The translations under genes and the position numbers were made by a program. From Chryseobacterium sp. LAM-KRS1 (GTDB taxonomy: Bacteria; Bacteroidota; Bacteroidia; Flavobacteriales; Weeksellaceae): DNA of 64,000 nt. The stretch covers positions 62,001-126,000 of the forward strand of contig NZ_JAAOIZ010000001.1 of assembly GCF_013184525.1 (NCBI RefSeq), in the 5' to 3' direction. Shown piece by piece: positions 8,965 through 18,134 of the stretch (its first letter is position 1; each line of letters opens with the position of its first letter). The notes beneath the pieces are model-generated. The model was not told where the DNA came from. It searched no databases and saw nothing but the letters and a program-made list of their open reading frames with translations.

Positions 8965-9275
8965 TTTTGACTCTGGGTTCAATATCTCAGTATTTTTCCT
9001 GTTTTAAGATGTGGTTTTTACTATTTTTAAAATATTAATGAATTTAATTAGTTAAAAATATAATATTGTTGAATAATTTTAATATCTATAATGGTGTTTT
9101 TAATACTTTATTATTGCTTGCATAGTTAATTTTATCGATTGTCATAAATTTTTTTAAAATATTAGTGTTTTGTTAATAAAATGGCAAATGTTTTGATGGT
9201 GTAACATTACTTATCGATAAGTGCTATAAAAACTAATAATCAGATTTTTTATTAACCGTTTAAATCTTTTAAGTG
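8965..9275. other. AT-rich divergent intergenic region
   Basis: This 311-base stretch separates the minus-strand cassette from the plus-strand TonB gene. It is very AT-rich and has no open frame of note. The only clear structure is the palindrome at 9209-9222. Confidence 0.6.
9209..9222. promoter_or_regulatory. Perfect 14-bp palindrome upstream of the TonB gene
   Basis: ACTTATCGATAAGT is identical to its own reverse complement and ends 53 bases before the TonB ATG. It has the size of an operator for a dimeric regulator, but no regulator is known from this window. Confidence 0.4.
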
Positions 9276-10115
9276 ATGAAACACCTACACACTAATCAGG
9301 AATTTCGCTTCAATGAAGTTCTTTTCGAGCATCGTAACAAGGAATATGGCGCTTATGTTTTGAGAAATGAGTCCGATAAAATACTAACAAAGGCACTGTT
9401 TGTAGGTGTAAGTTTGTTGGCTGCGGTTTCCATTACTCCACTGATCATTTCAGCATTTAGTAACAGCACTCCGGTACATGTGCCTGTTGATGGGCCACCA
9501 GTAGTTATTAAACTCAAAGACCCCGCTACTCCTGAACAAACTCCACCAGTGCAGATCGTTAAACCTGTAACCCCTCCAAACACTAAACAGTATGATAGCC
9601 AGATACCAACACCAGCAGCGCATGCAATAGAGCCTGTAAAAGTTGAAAAGCCTGCCGATGCAGCTCCGGGTTTGGTTAATAATCTTGATGGGGAGTCGAT
9701 CAAAAATACTTATATACCGCCGGCACCCCATATCGGAACAGGTCCTGCTGCTCCGCCGGCAAACCCACAGCCTGTACAACCTGCAAATCCCGGGAATTCC
9801 ATAGTGGGTGCAGAAGCGCTTAGCGTTGAAGCTAATTTCGTAGGTGGAATCGATTCCTTCAGAAATAAAGTAATGAATAACTTTGATGGTTCCGGATTTG
9901 AGAGCGACGGAGTCGTTAAAACAACGGTCACTTTTATTGTTGAAATTGATGGAACTATTTCCGGTATCAAAGCCAATGGAGGAAATGCAGATTTCAATAG
10001 TGAAGCAATCAGAACAGTAAAATCGATCAGAGGAAAATGGATTCCTGGAAAAAATAAAAAAGGTGAAGCCGTAAGAAGTTATTTCAAATTTCCGATTTCT
10101 ATGAAGTTTGAATAA
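9276..10115 (+). CDS. TonB-like energy transducer
   Basis: This 279-residue protein starts at the ATG at 9276 (a GTG one codon earlier is also possible). It has the RFNEVLFEHRNKEYGAYVLR N-terminus typical of Bacteroidota TonB paralogues, then one membrane segment (about residues 38-60). A long Pro/Ala/Lys-rich periplasmic spacer (about 70-180) follows. The C-terminal TonB domain includes VKTTVTFIVEIDGTISGIK and the closing FKFPISMKFE. TonB couples the ExbB-ExbD proton-motive complex to outer-membrane receptors. No exbB/exbD or receptor gene is adjacent, and Flavobacteriales usually carry several TonB paralogues, so the partner is unknown. Confidence 0.9.
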   Translation: MKHLHTNQEFRFNEVLFEHRNKEYGAYVLRNESDKILTKALFVGVSLLAAVSITPLIISAFSNSTPVHVPVDGPPVVIKLKDPATPEQTPPVQIVKPVTPPNTKQYDSQIPTPAAHAIEPVKVEKPADAAPGLVNNLDGESIKNTYIPPAPHIGTGPAAPPANPQPVQPANPGNSIVGAEALSVEANFVGGIDSFRNKVMNNFDGSGFESDGVVKTTVTFIVEIDGTISGIKANGGNADFNSEAIRTVKSIRGKWIPGKNKKGEAVRSYFKFPISMKFE

Positions 10116-10139
10116 TCTATATCAAACAAATCTTGACAG

Positions 10140-10178
10140 TTATCCACAAAATACTATTTTTTGTGGATAATTTTTTTT
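10140..10178 (+). terminator. Terminator after the TonB gene
   Basis: TTATCCACAAAA pairs with TTTTGTGGATAA around a short loop and is followed by eight T. This is a textbook intrinsic terminator. Confidence 0.85.
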
Positions 10179-10253
10179 AGGGTTAATTTCCTTATTAACA
10201 ATATTTTAACTCATTTTACTTTTCATCATTCATTCAGAGCAAAGAAAAATGTG

Positions 10254-10261
10254 TATTTTTG
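10254..10261 (+). promoter_or_regulatory. -7 element of the parA operon
   Basis: TATTTTTG matches TAnnTTTG and ends 18 bases before the parA ATG at 10280. No good -33 TTG was seen. Confidence 0.55.
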
Positions 10262-10279
10262 AGGCTTAAAGTTCTAATA

Positions 10280-11053
10280 ATGGGAAAAATCATAGGTATC
10301 GCTAATCAGAAAGGGGGAGTTGGAAAAACGACAACAGCTGTAAATCTTGCTGCGGCATTAGGGGTATTAGAAAAGAAAATATTAATCATCGATGCCGATC
10401 CTCAGGCTAATGCTACTTCAGGATTGGGTGTGGAAGATGTCCAGTATTCTACGTACAATCTTTTAGAACACAGTGTGGATACTGCCACTTGTATTAAAAA
10501 GACAGCAACACCAAATCTAGATATCGTACCATCTCATATAGACCTTGTAGCAGCTGAAATTGAATTGGTAGACAAGGAAGATCGTGAGTATATGCTGAAA
10601 AAAGCATTGGAAAGCGTAAAAAATGAGTATGATTTTATCATTATTGACTGTGCTCCGAGTTTGGGATTGATTACTGTAAATGCGCTTACAGCTGCTGATT
10701 CTGTAATCATTCCGATCCAATGTGAATATTTTGCATTGGAAGGTTTAGGAAAACTTTTGAATACCATCAAAAATGTTCAAAAGATTCATAACAAAGATCT
10801 GGACATTGAAGGTTTACTTCTAACGATGTATGATAGCAGGTTAAGATTATCCAATCAGGTGGTGGAAGAAGTAAATGCACACTTCCCGGAAATGGTTTTT
10901 GAAACCATCATCAGCAGAAATGTGAGATTAAGTGAAGCACCAAGTTTCGGGGAAAGCATCCTGAATTATGATGCCGAAAGTAAAGGAGCAATTCAGTATA
11001 TTCAGTTAGCAGAAGAAGTTCTGTTGAAAAATGAAAATTTAGTAAAGAATTAA
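10280..11053 (+). CDS. parA: Chromosome-partitioning ATPase ParA (Soj)
   Basis: The product has 257 residues from the ATG at 10280, where the family N-terminus MGKIIGIANQKGGVGKTT begins. The deviant Walker A KGGVGKTT, the switch IIDADPQANAT and Walker B IIIDCAPSLGLIT are all present. ParA binds DNA non-specifically as an ATP dimer and works with ParB at parS sites to segregate replicated origins. The six upstream codons from 10259 lie in the promoter and are not part of the protein. parB follows after 78 bases, the standard chromosomal arrangement. Confidence 0.95.
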   Translation: MGKIIGIANQKGGVGKTTTAVNLAAALGVLEKKILIIDADPQANATSGLGVEDVQYSTYNLLEHSVDTATCIKKTATPNLDIVPSHIDLVAAEIELVDKEDREYMLKKALESVKNEYDFIIIDCAPSLGLITVNALTAADSVIIPIQCEYFALEGLGKLLNTIKNVQKIHNKDLDIEGLLLTMYDSRLRLSNQVVEEVNAHFPEMVFETIISRNVRLSEAPSFGESILNYDAESKGAIQYIQLAEEVLLKNENLVKN

Positions 11054-11131
11054 TTAAGAGTAAATAATCGATAATTGCAATGTGGATCAGCTGATCTTGG
11101 TTGTAATTGTCATCATTTATCAAAAATATCT

Positions 11132-12022
11132 ATGAAGGACAAAAAAAGAGCTATGGGACGTGGTTTGGGTGCTATTTTAAGTGCTGAATCCAAAGCTACA
11201 GTGAACTCTGCTACTGATGAGGGAGCGGATAAGTTTGTTGGAAATATCGTAGAAGTAGCGATTGAAGATATTTATCCCAACCCAACCCAGCCAAGAACTT
11301 ATTTTGACGAAAAAGCACTCAATGAACTCGCTCAGTCTATAGAAAATTTAGGGGTGATCCAACCGATCACTCTTAGAAAAGAAGGCGAGAGATTTGAAAT
11401 TATATCAGGGGAAAGACGTTTCAGAGCGAGTAAAATTGCCGGACTAACTTCTGTTCCTGCTTATATCCGTTTGGTAAACGATCAGGAGCTTTTAGAAATG
11501 GCTCTTGTTGAAAATATCCAGAGGGAAGATCTTGATTCTATTGAGATTGCATTGACGTATCAAAGACTTTTGGACGAAATCGGAATGACTCAGGAAAACC
11601 TTAGCCAGAGAGTAGGAAAAGACAGAAGTACGATTACCAATTCTATCAGGTTATTGAGACTAAGCCCGGATATTCAGAATGCTATCAGAAGTGGTGAGAT
11701 TTCTGCAGGACATGGCCGTGCTATTATCAGTATGGAAAATGAGGAGCTACAACAAATTTTGTTTGACCTTATCATTAAAGAACAGTTGAATGTACGTCAG
11801 GCTGAACAGGCTGCTACAGCTTTAAAAAATCCAAAATCACCTGCTGCCAAAAAGGTAAAAGCTGAACTTTCCAATAACTATAAAAGAGCTCAGAAAACAA
11901 TTGCTGACATTTTAGATGTAAAAGTGGAGATCAAAACCACCGGAAATGGTAAAAAAGGTAAAATTGTTCTTGACTTTAAGAATGAGGATGAATTGGAATA
12001 TATTCTATCCCACATTAAATAA
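11132..12022 (+). CDS. parB: Chromosome-partitioning protein ParB (Spo0J)
   Basis: This 296-residue protein starts at the ATG at 11132 with MKDKKRAMGRGLGAIL, the usual ParB N-terminus. The ParB/Srx nuclease-like domain shows IYPNPTQPRTYFDE and the CTP-binding SGERRFRASK motif, followed by the VENIQREDLD box. A central helix-turn-helix (MTQENLSQRVGKDRSTITN) recognises parS. The C-terminal part is basic and includes the dimerisation domain. ParB loads at parS as a CTP-dependent clamp and stimulates ParA. No canonical parS site was found in the window. Confidence 0.95.
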   Translation: MKDKKRAMGRGLGAILSAESKATVNSATDEGADKFVGNIVEVAIEDIYPNPTQPRTYFDEKALNELAQSIENLGVIQPITLRKEGERFEIISGERRFRASKIAGLTSVPAYIRLVNDQELLEMALVENIQREDLDSIEIALTYQRLLDEIGMTQENLSQRVGKDRSTITNSIRLLRLSPDIQNAIRSGEISAGHGRAIISMENEELQQILFDLIIKEQLNVRQAEQAATALKNPKSPAAKKVKAELSNNYKRAQKTIADILDVKVEIKTTGNGKKGKIVLDFKNEDELEYILSHIK

Positions 12023-12661
12023 ATGAAGAAATTATTGTTCACTTTTTTCTTGTGCCTGTATGCTGCTGCTTACTCACAAGTAAATCCTAATGATACCATT
12101 CGGGTAGAGCACTACCCGAAGGATAGTATCCCTGCCGCAAAGCCTCAAAAGTCTGAAGCTAAAGTGGTGGCTGATCTGGAAAAGGCCAACGGTCCCACAG
12201 CAAAAACATTAAAATTAAATCCAACAAAAGCGGGTTTATACTCGGCTGTTTTCCCTGGACTAGGGCAATTTTACAACAAAAAATACTGGAAAATTCCTAT
12301 CGTTTGGGGTGCTGTAGGTACCGGAGTAGGAATAGCCATGTGGAATGATAAACAATACAAGAAGTACAGAGAGTACTATATTGCTAAATTGAACGGAACT
12401 CCCAATGAATTTATCGATAGTCGTCCATGGCTTGATAAAGTTGCACTGGCGAACGTTCAGGACAGAGCGAAAAGACAAAGGGACTATGCAATTGCAATTA
12501 CCGGGCTGATCTATATCCTGAGTATAGTAGATGCTGTTGTAGATGCACACCTTTATGAAAGCCGCCATGACCCTGATTTAACTTTTAAACCTACAGTTAT
12601 TCAGGACCAGTTTAGTATCGAACCTCCCAAGACCGGATTAAGTCTGAGCTACAGGTTCTAG
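12023..12661 (+). CDS. DUF5683 domain membrane protein
   Basis: The 212-residue product has an N-terminal signal peptide (MKKLLFTFFLCLYAAAYSQ). A segment LNPTKAGLYSAVFPGLGQFYNKKYWKIP resembles the DUF5683 family of Bacteroidota. Two further hydrophobic segments lie near residues 92-107 and 155-175. The ATG immediately follows the parB stop codon with no spacer, which implies translational coupling. This gene is regularly found between parB and dapB in Flavobacteriales. Its function is unknown. Confidence 0.85.
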   Translation: MKKLLFTFFLCLYAAAYSQVNPNDTIRVEHYPKDSIPAAKPQKSEAKVVADLEKANGPTAKTLKLNPTKAGLYSAVFPGLGQFYNKKYWKIPIVWGAVGTGVGIAMWNDKQYKKYREYYIAKLNGTPNEFIDSRPWLDKVALANVQDRAKRQRDYAIAITGLIYILSIVDAVVDAHLYESRHDPDLTFKPTVIQDQFSIEPPKTGLSLSYRF

Positions 12662-12692
12662 ATCGTAAGTAGGTATATCTAAAATAAATTAC

Positions 12693-13394
12693 ATGAAAAT
12701 AGCATTAGTTGGATATGGAAAAATGGGCAAGATCATTGATGAGATTGCAACAAATAGAGGACATGAAGTAGTTGCCCGCCTTAAAGAAACTCCAACTGCT
12801 GAAAACCTTAATAATCCCGATGTTGTTATCGAGTTTTCGTTACCTGAAGTAGCTTTTAATAATATAAAAGCCTGTCTGGAAAATAAAATTCCGGTGATTT
12901 GCGGTACAACAGGATGGTTAGAGAAAAAGGCTGAAGTAGAAAGAATTGCGGTGGAAAATCAGACGGCATTTTTATATGGTTCCAATTTTAGTTTAGGCGT
13001 TAATTTATTCTTTGCTTTAAATGAAAAGCTGGCTGATCTGATGAAAAATGTTAACGAATATTCTTGTCAGTTGGAAGAAATTCACCACATTCATAAACTG
13101 GATGCTCCAAGCGGAACGGCAATTTCTCTGGCCGAAGGAATATTTAGAAATAATCCCAAATTTGATGCCTGGAAGCTTGAAGAAACTCAGGGGAATCAGC
13201 TGGGTATTTTCGCTATTCGTGAAGATGAAGTTCCGGGAACACACAGTGTCTTTTACAGAAGTGAAGTGGATGAAATTGAAATAAAGCATACCGCATTTAA
13301 CAGAAACGGTTTTGCATTAGGGGCCGTAGTAGCTGCGGAATGGATTAAAGACAAGAAAGGAAACTTTACAATGAAAGATGTTTTAGGGCTTTAA
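12693..13394 (+). CDS. dapB: 4-hydroxy-tetrahydrodipicolinate reductase
   Basis: At 233 residues it is normal for DapB of this phylum. The N-terminal Rossmann motif is VGYGKMGKIID, and VICGTTGWLEK binds cofactor and substrate. The catalytic segment is EEIHHIHKLDAPSGTA, with the family HHxxKxDAPSGTA signature. The enzyme reduces 4-hydroxy-tetrahydrodipicolinate with NAD(P)H in the diaminopimelate/lysine pathway, supplying peptidoglycan cross-link residues. The gene sits 31 bases after the DUF5683 gene and 78 bases before lepB, probably in one operon. Confidence 0.96.
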   Translation: MKIALVGYGKMGKIIDEIATNRGHEVVARLKETPTAENLNNPDVVIEFSLPEVAFNNIKACLENKIPVICGTTGWLEKKAEVERIAVENQTAFLYGSNFSLGVNLFFALNEKLADLMKNVNEYSCQLEEIHHIHKLDAPSGTAISLAEGIFRNNPKFDAWKLEETQGNQLGIFAIREDEVPGTHSVFYRSEVDEIEIKHTAFNRNGFALGAVVAAEWIKDKKGNFTMKDVLGL

Positions 13395-13472
13395 CTTGTA
13401 ACAAATGCTACAAATAGTAAACTAATAAAAACAGTTGCTCAACACAAATCAATAGAATAAGGCACGAAATTT

Positions 13473-15128
13473 ATGAATTATTTTTTAACTTATACAGTAT
13501 ACGTTCTCATTTTATCCGTATTAATGGGGATTTCAACATGGAAGCTGTTCAAAAAATTAGGGTATAGCCCTTTATTTGCTTTTATACCTTTTTACAATTA
13601 TTTTATTGTTTTAAAAGAGACCAAACACCCTAAATGGTGGGCTATTTTATCCTATTTGCCGATCGTAGGTCCGATTATGATGTCGGTTTTTCATATTTAT
13701 CTTATGAAAAAGTTTGGAAAAAATCTTTTCCAGCACCAGCTTCTAACTGTTATTTTGCCGTTCATATACATGGCTACGGTCAATTATTCTAAAGATACAG
13801 AGGTAGAAGACGAAAATGAGCTATTCCTGACGGATGAAGAGAAAAATGCTAAAAAGAAAGATTCCTTCATAGGTTCAGTGACTTTTGCTGTTGTATTTGC
13901 AACGATTATTCATGTTTTTGTAACACAACCTTTCGGTATCCCTACAGGATCCATGGAAAGAACCCTTTTAGTAGGAGATTTCCTTTTTGTAAATAAATGG
14001 AGCTATGGATACAGATTGCCGATGCGTCCGCTTGCAATTCCTTTCTTACAGGGAACAATCTTTGATTCCGGAGAAAAAGGAAACCCGAAGGATGATCCCA
14101 AATCTTATGTTGATGGAGTGAAGCTACCTTACGCCAGAATAATGCAATTCAGCAAACCTCAGAAAAATGATGTCCTTGTTTTCAACTATCCTCAGGATTC
14201 AGTGCATACAGCTATTGACAGGAAAGACCCTTATGTAAAAAGATGTGTGGCAACTGCCGGCGATACTTTTGAAATGAGAGCTGGAAGACTTTTTGTAAAC
14301 GGAAAACCAGAAACGGTTTTAGGGGATCAGGAAGTTCAGCACGCATATACAGTTAACACAGGTACTCAATTGGATATTCCAGGATTATACAATACATATG
14401 GATTCTTGCCCGTAAGAGAAATGCAGACGGATAAAGGATTTGTATACATGTTCCAGGGATTAACCGATAAAACGGCTAAAGAGATCAAAGCATTGCCGAA
14501 CGTAATTGATATGGAAGAAAGTATTTTTCCTAAAGACTCAGCTACGGTTCAGCACAAGCTTAACGCCGACAGAACGGCTTACACAAAAAGTATCGATACC
14601 ACTCAATCTATATTTCCTATCAATAAGCCTTGGAATCAGGATTGGTACGGACCTCTTAGAATACCTAAGAAAGGTGATGTGGTCGCAATTAATAAAGAAA
14701 CGCTTCCGATGTATCAGTGGATTATTTCGGAGTATGAACACAATAGCCTGGAAAATAAAGACGGAAAAATTTTAATCAATGGTAAGGAAGCCAATCAGTA
14801 TACAATACAACAGGATTATTATATGATGGTTGGAGATAACAGAGATGCTTCACTTGATGCAAGATTCTTTGGTTTTGTTCCTGAAGAAAATATTGTAGGA
14901 AAGCCAATGTTTACATGGATGAGTCTGCAAGGTGTTTTCAAAGATGCCAGCTCTACATATCAGGCGCCTTTCAAGATCCGTTGGGAGAGAATGTTTAAAG
15001 CTACAAATACAGGAGAAGCCAATAAAACTTCATACTGGTGGATTGCAGCGATGATTCTTATTCTATTCTTCGGATGGGACTATTTTGTTAAACTATTCAG
15101 AAAGAAAAAAACTGAGGAGGATTTATAA
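13473..15128 (+). CDS. lepB: Signal peptidase I, long Bacteroidota form
   Basis: The 551 residues are much longer than the 324 of E. coli LepB. Two or three N-terminal membrane segments (residues 1-100, with a DUF5684-like region) precede a charged loop and another membrane segment near 131-150. Catalytic Ser160 lies in GIPTGSMERTLL and Lys256 in DPYVKRCVATAGDT, so the Ser-Lys dyad is intact. The late box GDNRDASLDARFFGFVP is also present, and a final membrane segment lies near 525-542. The enzyme removes signal peptides from exported proteins. About 200 residues are inserted between the Lys box and the GDN box, as in other Flavobacteriia. Confidence 0.95.
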   Translation: MNYFLTYTVYVLILSVLMGISTWKLFKKLGYSPLFAFIPFYNYFIVLKETKHPKWWAILSYLPIVGPIMMSVFHIYLMKKFGKNLFQHQLLTVILPFIYMATVNYSKDTEVEDENELFLTDEEKNAKKKDSFIGSVTFAVVFATIIHVFVTQPFGIPTGSMERTLLVGDFLFVNKWSYGYRLPMRPLAIPFLQGTIFDSGEKGNPKDDPKSYVDGVKLPYARIMQFSKPQKNDVLVFNYPQDSVHTAIDRKDPYVKRCVATAGDTFEMRAGRLFVNGKPETVLGDQEVQHAYTVNTGTQLDIPGLYNTYGFLPVREMQTDKGFVYMFQGLTDKTAKEIKALPNVIDMEESIFPKDSATVQHKLNADRTAYTKSIDTTQSIFPINKPWNQDWYGPLRIPKKGDVVAINKETLPMYQWIISEYEHNSLENKDGKILINGKEANQYTIQQDYYMMVGDNRDASLDARFFGFVPEENIVGKPMFTWMSLQGVFKDASSTYQAPFKIRWERMFKATNTGEANKTSYWWIAAMILILFFGWDYFVKLFRKKKTEEDL

Positions 15129-15150
15129 AGTAAAATAAATTTTAAAATAG

Positions 15151-15181
15151 AATGAAGTATTTGAAAAAATACTTCATTTTT
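15151..15181 (+). terminator. lepB terminator
   Basis: AATGAAGTATTT pairs with AAATACTTCATT around a four-base loop and runs into T residues, between lepB and the WbqC-like gene. Confidence 0.75.
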
Positions 15182-15186
15182 GTATT

Positions 15187-15810
15187 ATGAATATGAAGAA
15201 TGTATTATTACCGGTGTTTTATTTACCACCGATTTCCTGGTTTTCAGTGTTTTTAGATCCTGAAAATGAGGTTACTTTTGAACAATTCGAAAATTTTCCC
15301 AAACAGACGTACCGAAACCGGGCGAATATTTATGGGGCAAACGGAAAACTTTCTTTGATCATCCCGATCAGTCATACGGGTAAAAGACAATTCAAAGAAA
15401 TAGAGATCTCCAACAGGGAAGATTGGAGAAAGCTCCACTGGAAATCTATCAAGACAGCTTATCAAAGTTCTCCTTATTTCGAATTTTATGAAGATAAACT
15501 GATCAGATTATTTGAATTAAAAGAAAACTATCTTTTGGATTTCAATCTTAAAGGTTTAGAGATCATACAACAAATCCTAAAAACGGAAAAGGCATACTCT
15601 TTGAATGAAGAGTATATCAAAAATCCTGAAGAAGTAAATTTCAGAGAAAAATTTTCTGCAAAAATTGCTTCCGAATATAAAATGGATGATTACTATCAGA
15701 CATTTTCTGATAAAATGGGATTTTTAAGTGATCTGTCAATTTTGGACCTTATTTGTAACAAAGGACCTGAATCTTTGACTTATATAAAAAATATTAAACA
15801 ATCATACTAG
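15187..15810 (+). CDS. WbqC-like family protein
   Basis: The 207-residue protein begins near LLPVFYLPPISWFSVFL and continues with QTYRNRANIYGANGKLSLIIPI, which match the WbqC-like family (PF08889). The ATG at 15193 is an equally good start. WbqC proteins are found near polysaccharide genes in some bacteria, but in Bacteroidota the gene is a regular neighbour of lepB and has no proven activity. There is no signal peptide, so it is probably cytoplasmic. The subtilisin gene follows after a single base. Confidence 0.85.
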   Translation: MNMKNVLLPVFYLPPISWFSVFLDPENEVTFEQFENFPKQTYRNRANIYGANGKLSLIIPISHTGKRQFKEIEISNREDWRKLHWKSIKTAYQSSPYFEFYEDKLIRLFELKENYLLDFNLKGLEIIQQILKTEKAYSLNEEYIKNPEEVNFREKFSAKIASEYKMDDYYQTFSDKMGFLSDLSILDLICNKGPESLTYIKNIKQSY

Positions 15811-15811
15811 C

Positions 15812-17494
15812 ATGAAAAAGGTATTATTAGCTGCTGTCTTTTTAGCAGGCTTTAATTCTGCTTTTGCACAGGAAGCACAGGCGAAGAGCGTTGACCCGAA
15901 AGAAAATAAAGATTTAATGACCTGGTACCATAAAGATTTTGGAACAACCAAAGTATATGGTGTCAATACAGAAAATGCATATAAATATTTAGAATCTAAA
16001 GGTCTGAAGCCTAAGACTGTTGTTGTAGGTGTTCTGGACAGTGGAGTGCAGGTAGATCATCCGGGACTGATCAAAAATATCTGGTCAAACCCGAATGAAG
16101 TTCCGGGTAACGGAAAAGATGATGACGGTAATGGCTATATCGATGATGTTCACGGATGGAATTTTATCGGAGGAAAGAATGGTGATGTAGACGTTGATAA
16201 TATGGAGGTGACAAGGGTCGTAGCTAAATATAAGCCTGTATTCGAAGGAGATGATTCTACTAAGAATAAAGCCAATCAAGCTAAAATGCCTGAAGAGTTT
16301 GCCATGTATATGAAGGCTAAAGAACTTTTCACAAAGAAAAGTGTTGAAGCTAAGCAAAGTCTCCAGCAATACACAATGATCAATGATCTGATTCCGAACA
16401 TGATTAAATTGTTAGGAGGGAAATCAGTGACTTCTGAAAATATTGCTGCTATAAAGGCTCCAACAGAACAAAAAGATGCAATTGCACTTAATATTCTGAC
16501 TCAGGTTGCCCATAGTCCTGAATTTGCAGGAAAATCTTCTGCAGATTTCGAAACTTCAATGAAGAAAGAAATGAAAGGCGCTATCGATCATTTTGCTCCT
16601 GCAGCAAAACAATATGATCTAAGCTATGATACAAGAGCCGAAATTGTTGGAGATAACTATGATGATTATTCTCAAAAAAATTACGGTAATAATCATTATC
16701 AGGGGCCTGATGCAGAACACGGGACTCACGTTGCCGGTATTATTGCTGGATTACCTCAGGGGAAAGAAGTTCAGTACGGGGTAGCTTCAAGAGTAGCAAA
16801 AATTATGTCCGTGAGAACTGTTCCTAATGGAGATGAGAGAGATAAGGATGTTGCTAACGCCATCAGATATGCTGTAGATAATGGAGCTAAAGTATTAAAT
16901 ATGAGCTTTGGAAAACCAGTGTCTCCCGGTAAAAATGTTGTTTGGGATGCATTCAAATATGCCGAAGATAAAGGAGTTCTCCTTGTAAAGGCAGCCGGAA
17001 ATGAAAATGAAGATGTTGCTGAGCATCTTGCATATCCTACCAACTTTAAAAATATTACAGACGAAAAACCTTTCGTAAATAACGTGATTGTTGTTGGAGC
17101 AAGTACTAATAGAAACAATGAGTTGAGAGCGAGCTTCTCTAACTTTAATAAGAAAATGGTAAATGTTTTTGCTCCGGGTGAAGAGATTTATTCTACGGTT
17201 CCAACAAGTGAATATGAATATCTTCAGGGAACTTCAATGGCATCACCTGTTGTTGCCGGTGCTGCTGCGGTTTTATTAGCGTATATGCCTAATTTAAGAC
17301 CTGACCAGATTATTGAAGCTCTTGTAAAGTCAAGTAATCCAAGTACGGAAAATGGATTTGCCGACCTTTCTCAAGCCGGAGGTGTTATCGATCTAAAGAA
17401 GGCAGCTGAATATGCTTATACTAACTTCTATAACGGTAAGGCATCAGCTGTAAAAAAGGCTACGAAATCCGTAAAAAAGGCCGTTAAAAAATAA
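15812..17494 (+). CDS. Subtilisin-family (S8) serine peptidase, exported
   Basis: This 560-residue protein starts with a signal peptide (MKKVLLAAVFLAGFNSAFAQ). The catalytic triad is visible: Asp76 in VLDSGVQVDHPG, His303 in EHGTHVAGI and Ser475 in GTSMASPV. The oxyanion Asn is in KAAGNENED. About 190 residues, mostly helical and charged, are inserted between the Asp and His blocks. They include an acidic NGKDDDGNGYIDD stretch that may bind calcium. The C-terminus is a short Lys-rich tail rather than a recognisable T9SS sorting domain, so the enzyme may stay in the periplasm. Confidence 0.93.
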   Translation: MKKVLLAAVFLAGFNSAFAQEAQAKSVDPKENKDLMTWYHKDFGTTKVYGVNTENAYKYLESKGLKPKTVVVGVLDSGVQVDHPGLIKNIWSNPNEVPGNGKDDDGNGYIDDVHGWNFIGGKNGDVDVDNMEVTRVVAKYKPVFEGDDSTKNKANQAKMPEEFAMYMKAKELFTKKSVEAKQSLQQYTMINDLIPNMIKLLGGKSVTSENIAAIKAPTEQKDAIALNILTQVAHSPEFAGKSSADFETSMKKEMKGAIDHFAPAAKQYDLSYDTRAEIVGDNYDDYSQKNYGNNHYQGPDAEHGTHVAGIIAGLPQGKEVQYGVASRVAKIMSVRTVPNGDERDKDVANAIRYAVDNGAKVLNMSFGKPVSPGKNVVWDAFKYAEDKGVLLVKAAGNENEDVAEHLAYPTNFKNITDEKPFVNNVIVVGASTNRNNELRASFSNFNKKMVNVFAPGEEIYSTVPTSEYEYLQGTSMASPVVAGAAAVLLAYMPNLRPDQIIEALVKSSNPSTENGFADLSQAGGVIDLKKAAEYAYTNFYNGKASAVKKATKSVKKAVKK

Positions 17495-17524
17495 TATATT
17501 TCACTGTATTACAGTGTATGTGAT

Positions 17525-17552
17525 AAAAAGTCCGAATTTTTCGGACTTTTTT
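17525..17552 (+). terminator. Terminator after the subtilisin gene
   Basis: AAAAAGTCCGAA pairs with TTCGGACTTTTT around a three-base loop and continues into T residues. Confidence 0.9.
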
Positions 17553-17585
17553 GTTTTTATTTTTCAATTTTGGCACGGTTTTTTG

Positions 17586-17593
17586 TAACTTTA
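17586..17593 (+). promoter_or_regulatory. Possible -7 element of the lipoprotein gene at 17618
   Basis: TAACTTTA differs from TAnnTTTG at the last base only. A TTTTGG about 16 bases upstream could be the -33 element. Confidence 0.4.
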
Positions 17594-17617
17594 ATGTAAC
17601 AAAAAATAAACGACAAA

Positions 17618-18109
17618 ATGAAAAAGTTACTACTTGCAGGAATGTTGGGAACATCACTTTTTGCAGTGTCTTGTTCCTCAGTGAAAAATGCACAAACATC
17701 ACAAAACCAAAAATCTGATTTTTTAAAGATTAAAGGAGATTGGGAGATTGTTAGTATCGATTATGATAAAGGATTTAAAATTAAACCGTTTGATGAAGGA
17801 GCAGATGCACAATGTTTCGTAGGAAGTCATTGGAGATTGATTCCCAATAACTACACAGGATCTTATACCTTAAATGGAGGTGGAAGCTGCCCTAGCATTA
17901 CACAGCCAATTAAATTTGAAGTTAAAGGTGGAAATACTTTTATGTTTAAGAAAATTGCTGAAGGAACAAAAGCTAAACAAAATACGGTTGGTTATTCTTT
18001 AAACTTGATCAACCAATCTACAGATCAGTTTTCACTTGAACAAAACGTTCCATTTGATGGAAGCACAGTGAGAGTGGTATACAATTTCCAAAGAACTGGA
18101 ATGAAATAA
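17618..18109 (+). CDS. Lipocalin-like lipoprotein
   Basis: This 163-residue protein has a lipoprotein signal (MKKLLLAGMLGTSLFAVSC) with the lipidated Cys at residue 19. The mature part begins after a short polar linker with IKGDWEIVSIDYDKGFKIKPFDEG, followed by alternating strands, compatible with a small beta-barrel of lipocalin type. Cys pairs (AQCFVG and GGSCPS) could form a disulfide. The partner gene 25 bases downstream encodes an OmpA-like lipoprotein, and the two are commonly linked in Flavobacteriales. A structural or transport role in the outer membrane is inferred. Confidence 0.75.
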   Translation: MKKLLLAGMLGTSLFAVSCSSVKNAQTSQNQKSDFLKIKGDWEIVSIDYDKGFKIKPFDEGADAQCFVGSHWRLIPNNYTGSYTLNGGGSCPSITQPIKFEVKGGNTFMFKKIAEGTKAKQNTVGYSLNLINQSTDQFSLEQNVPFDGSTVRVVYNFQRTGMK

Positions 18110-18134
18110 TTTATAACAAGAAAAAATTAAAAAG

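Noticed and set aside
9353..9997. Several minus-strand open frames opposite the TonB gene
   Set aside because: They reflect the Pro/Ala-rich codon use of the TonB spacer and have no start signals or recognisable domains.
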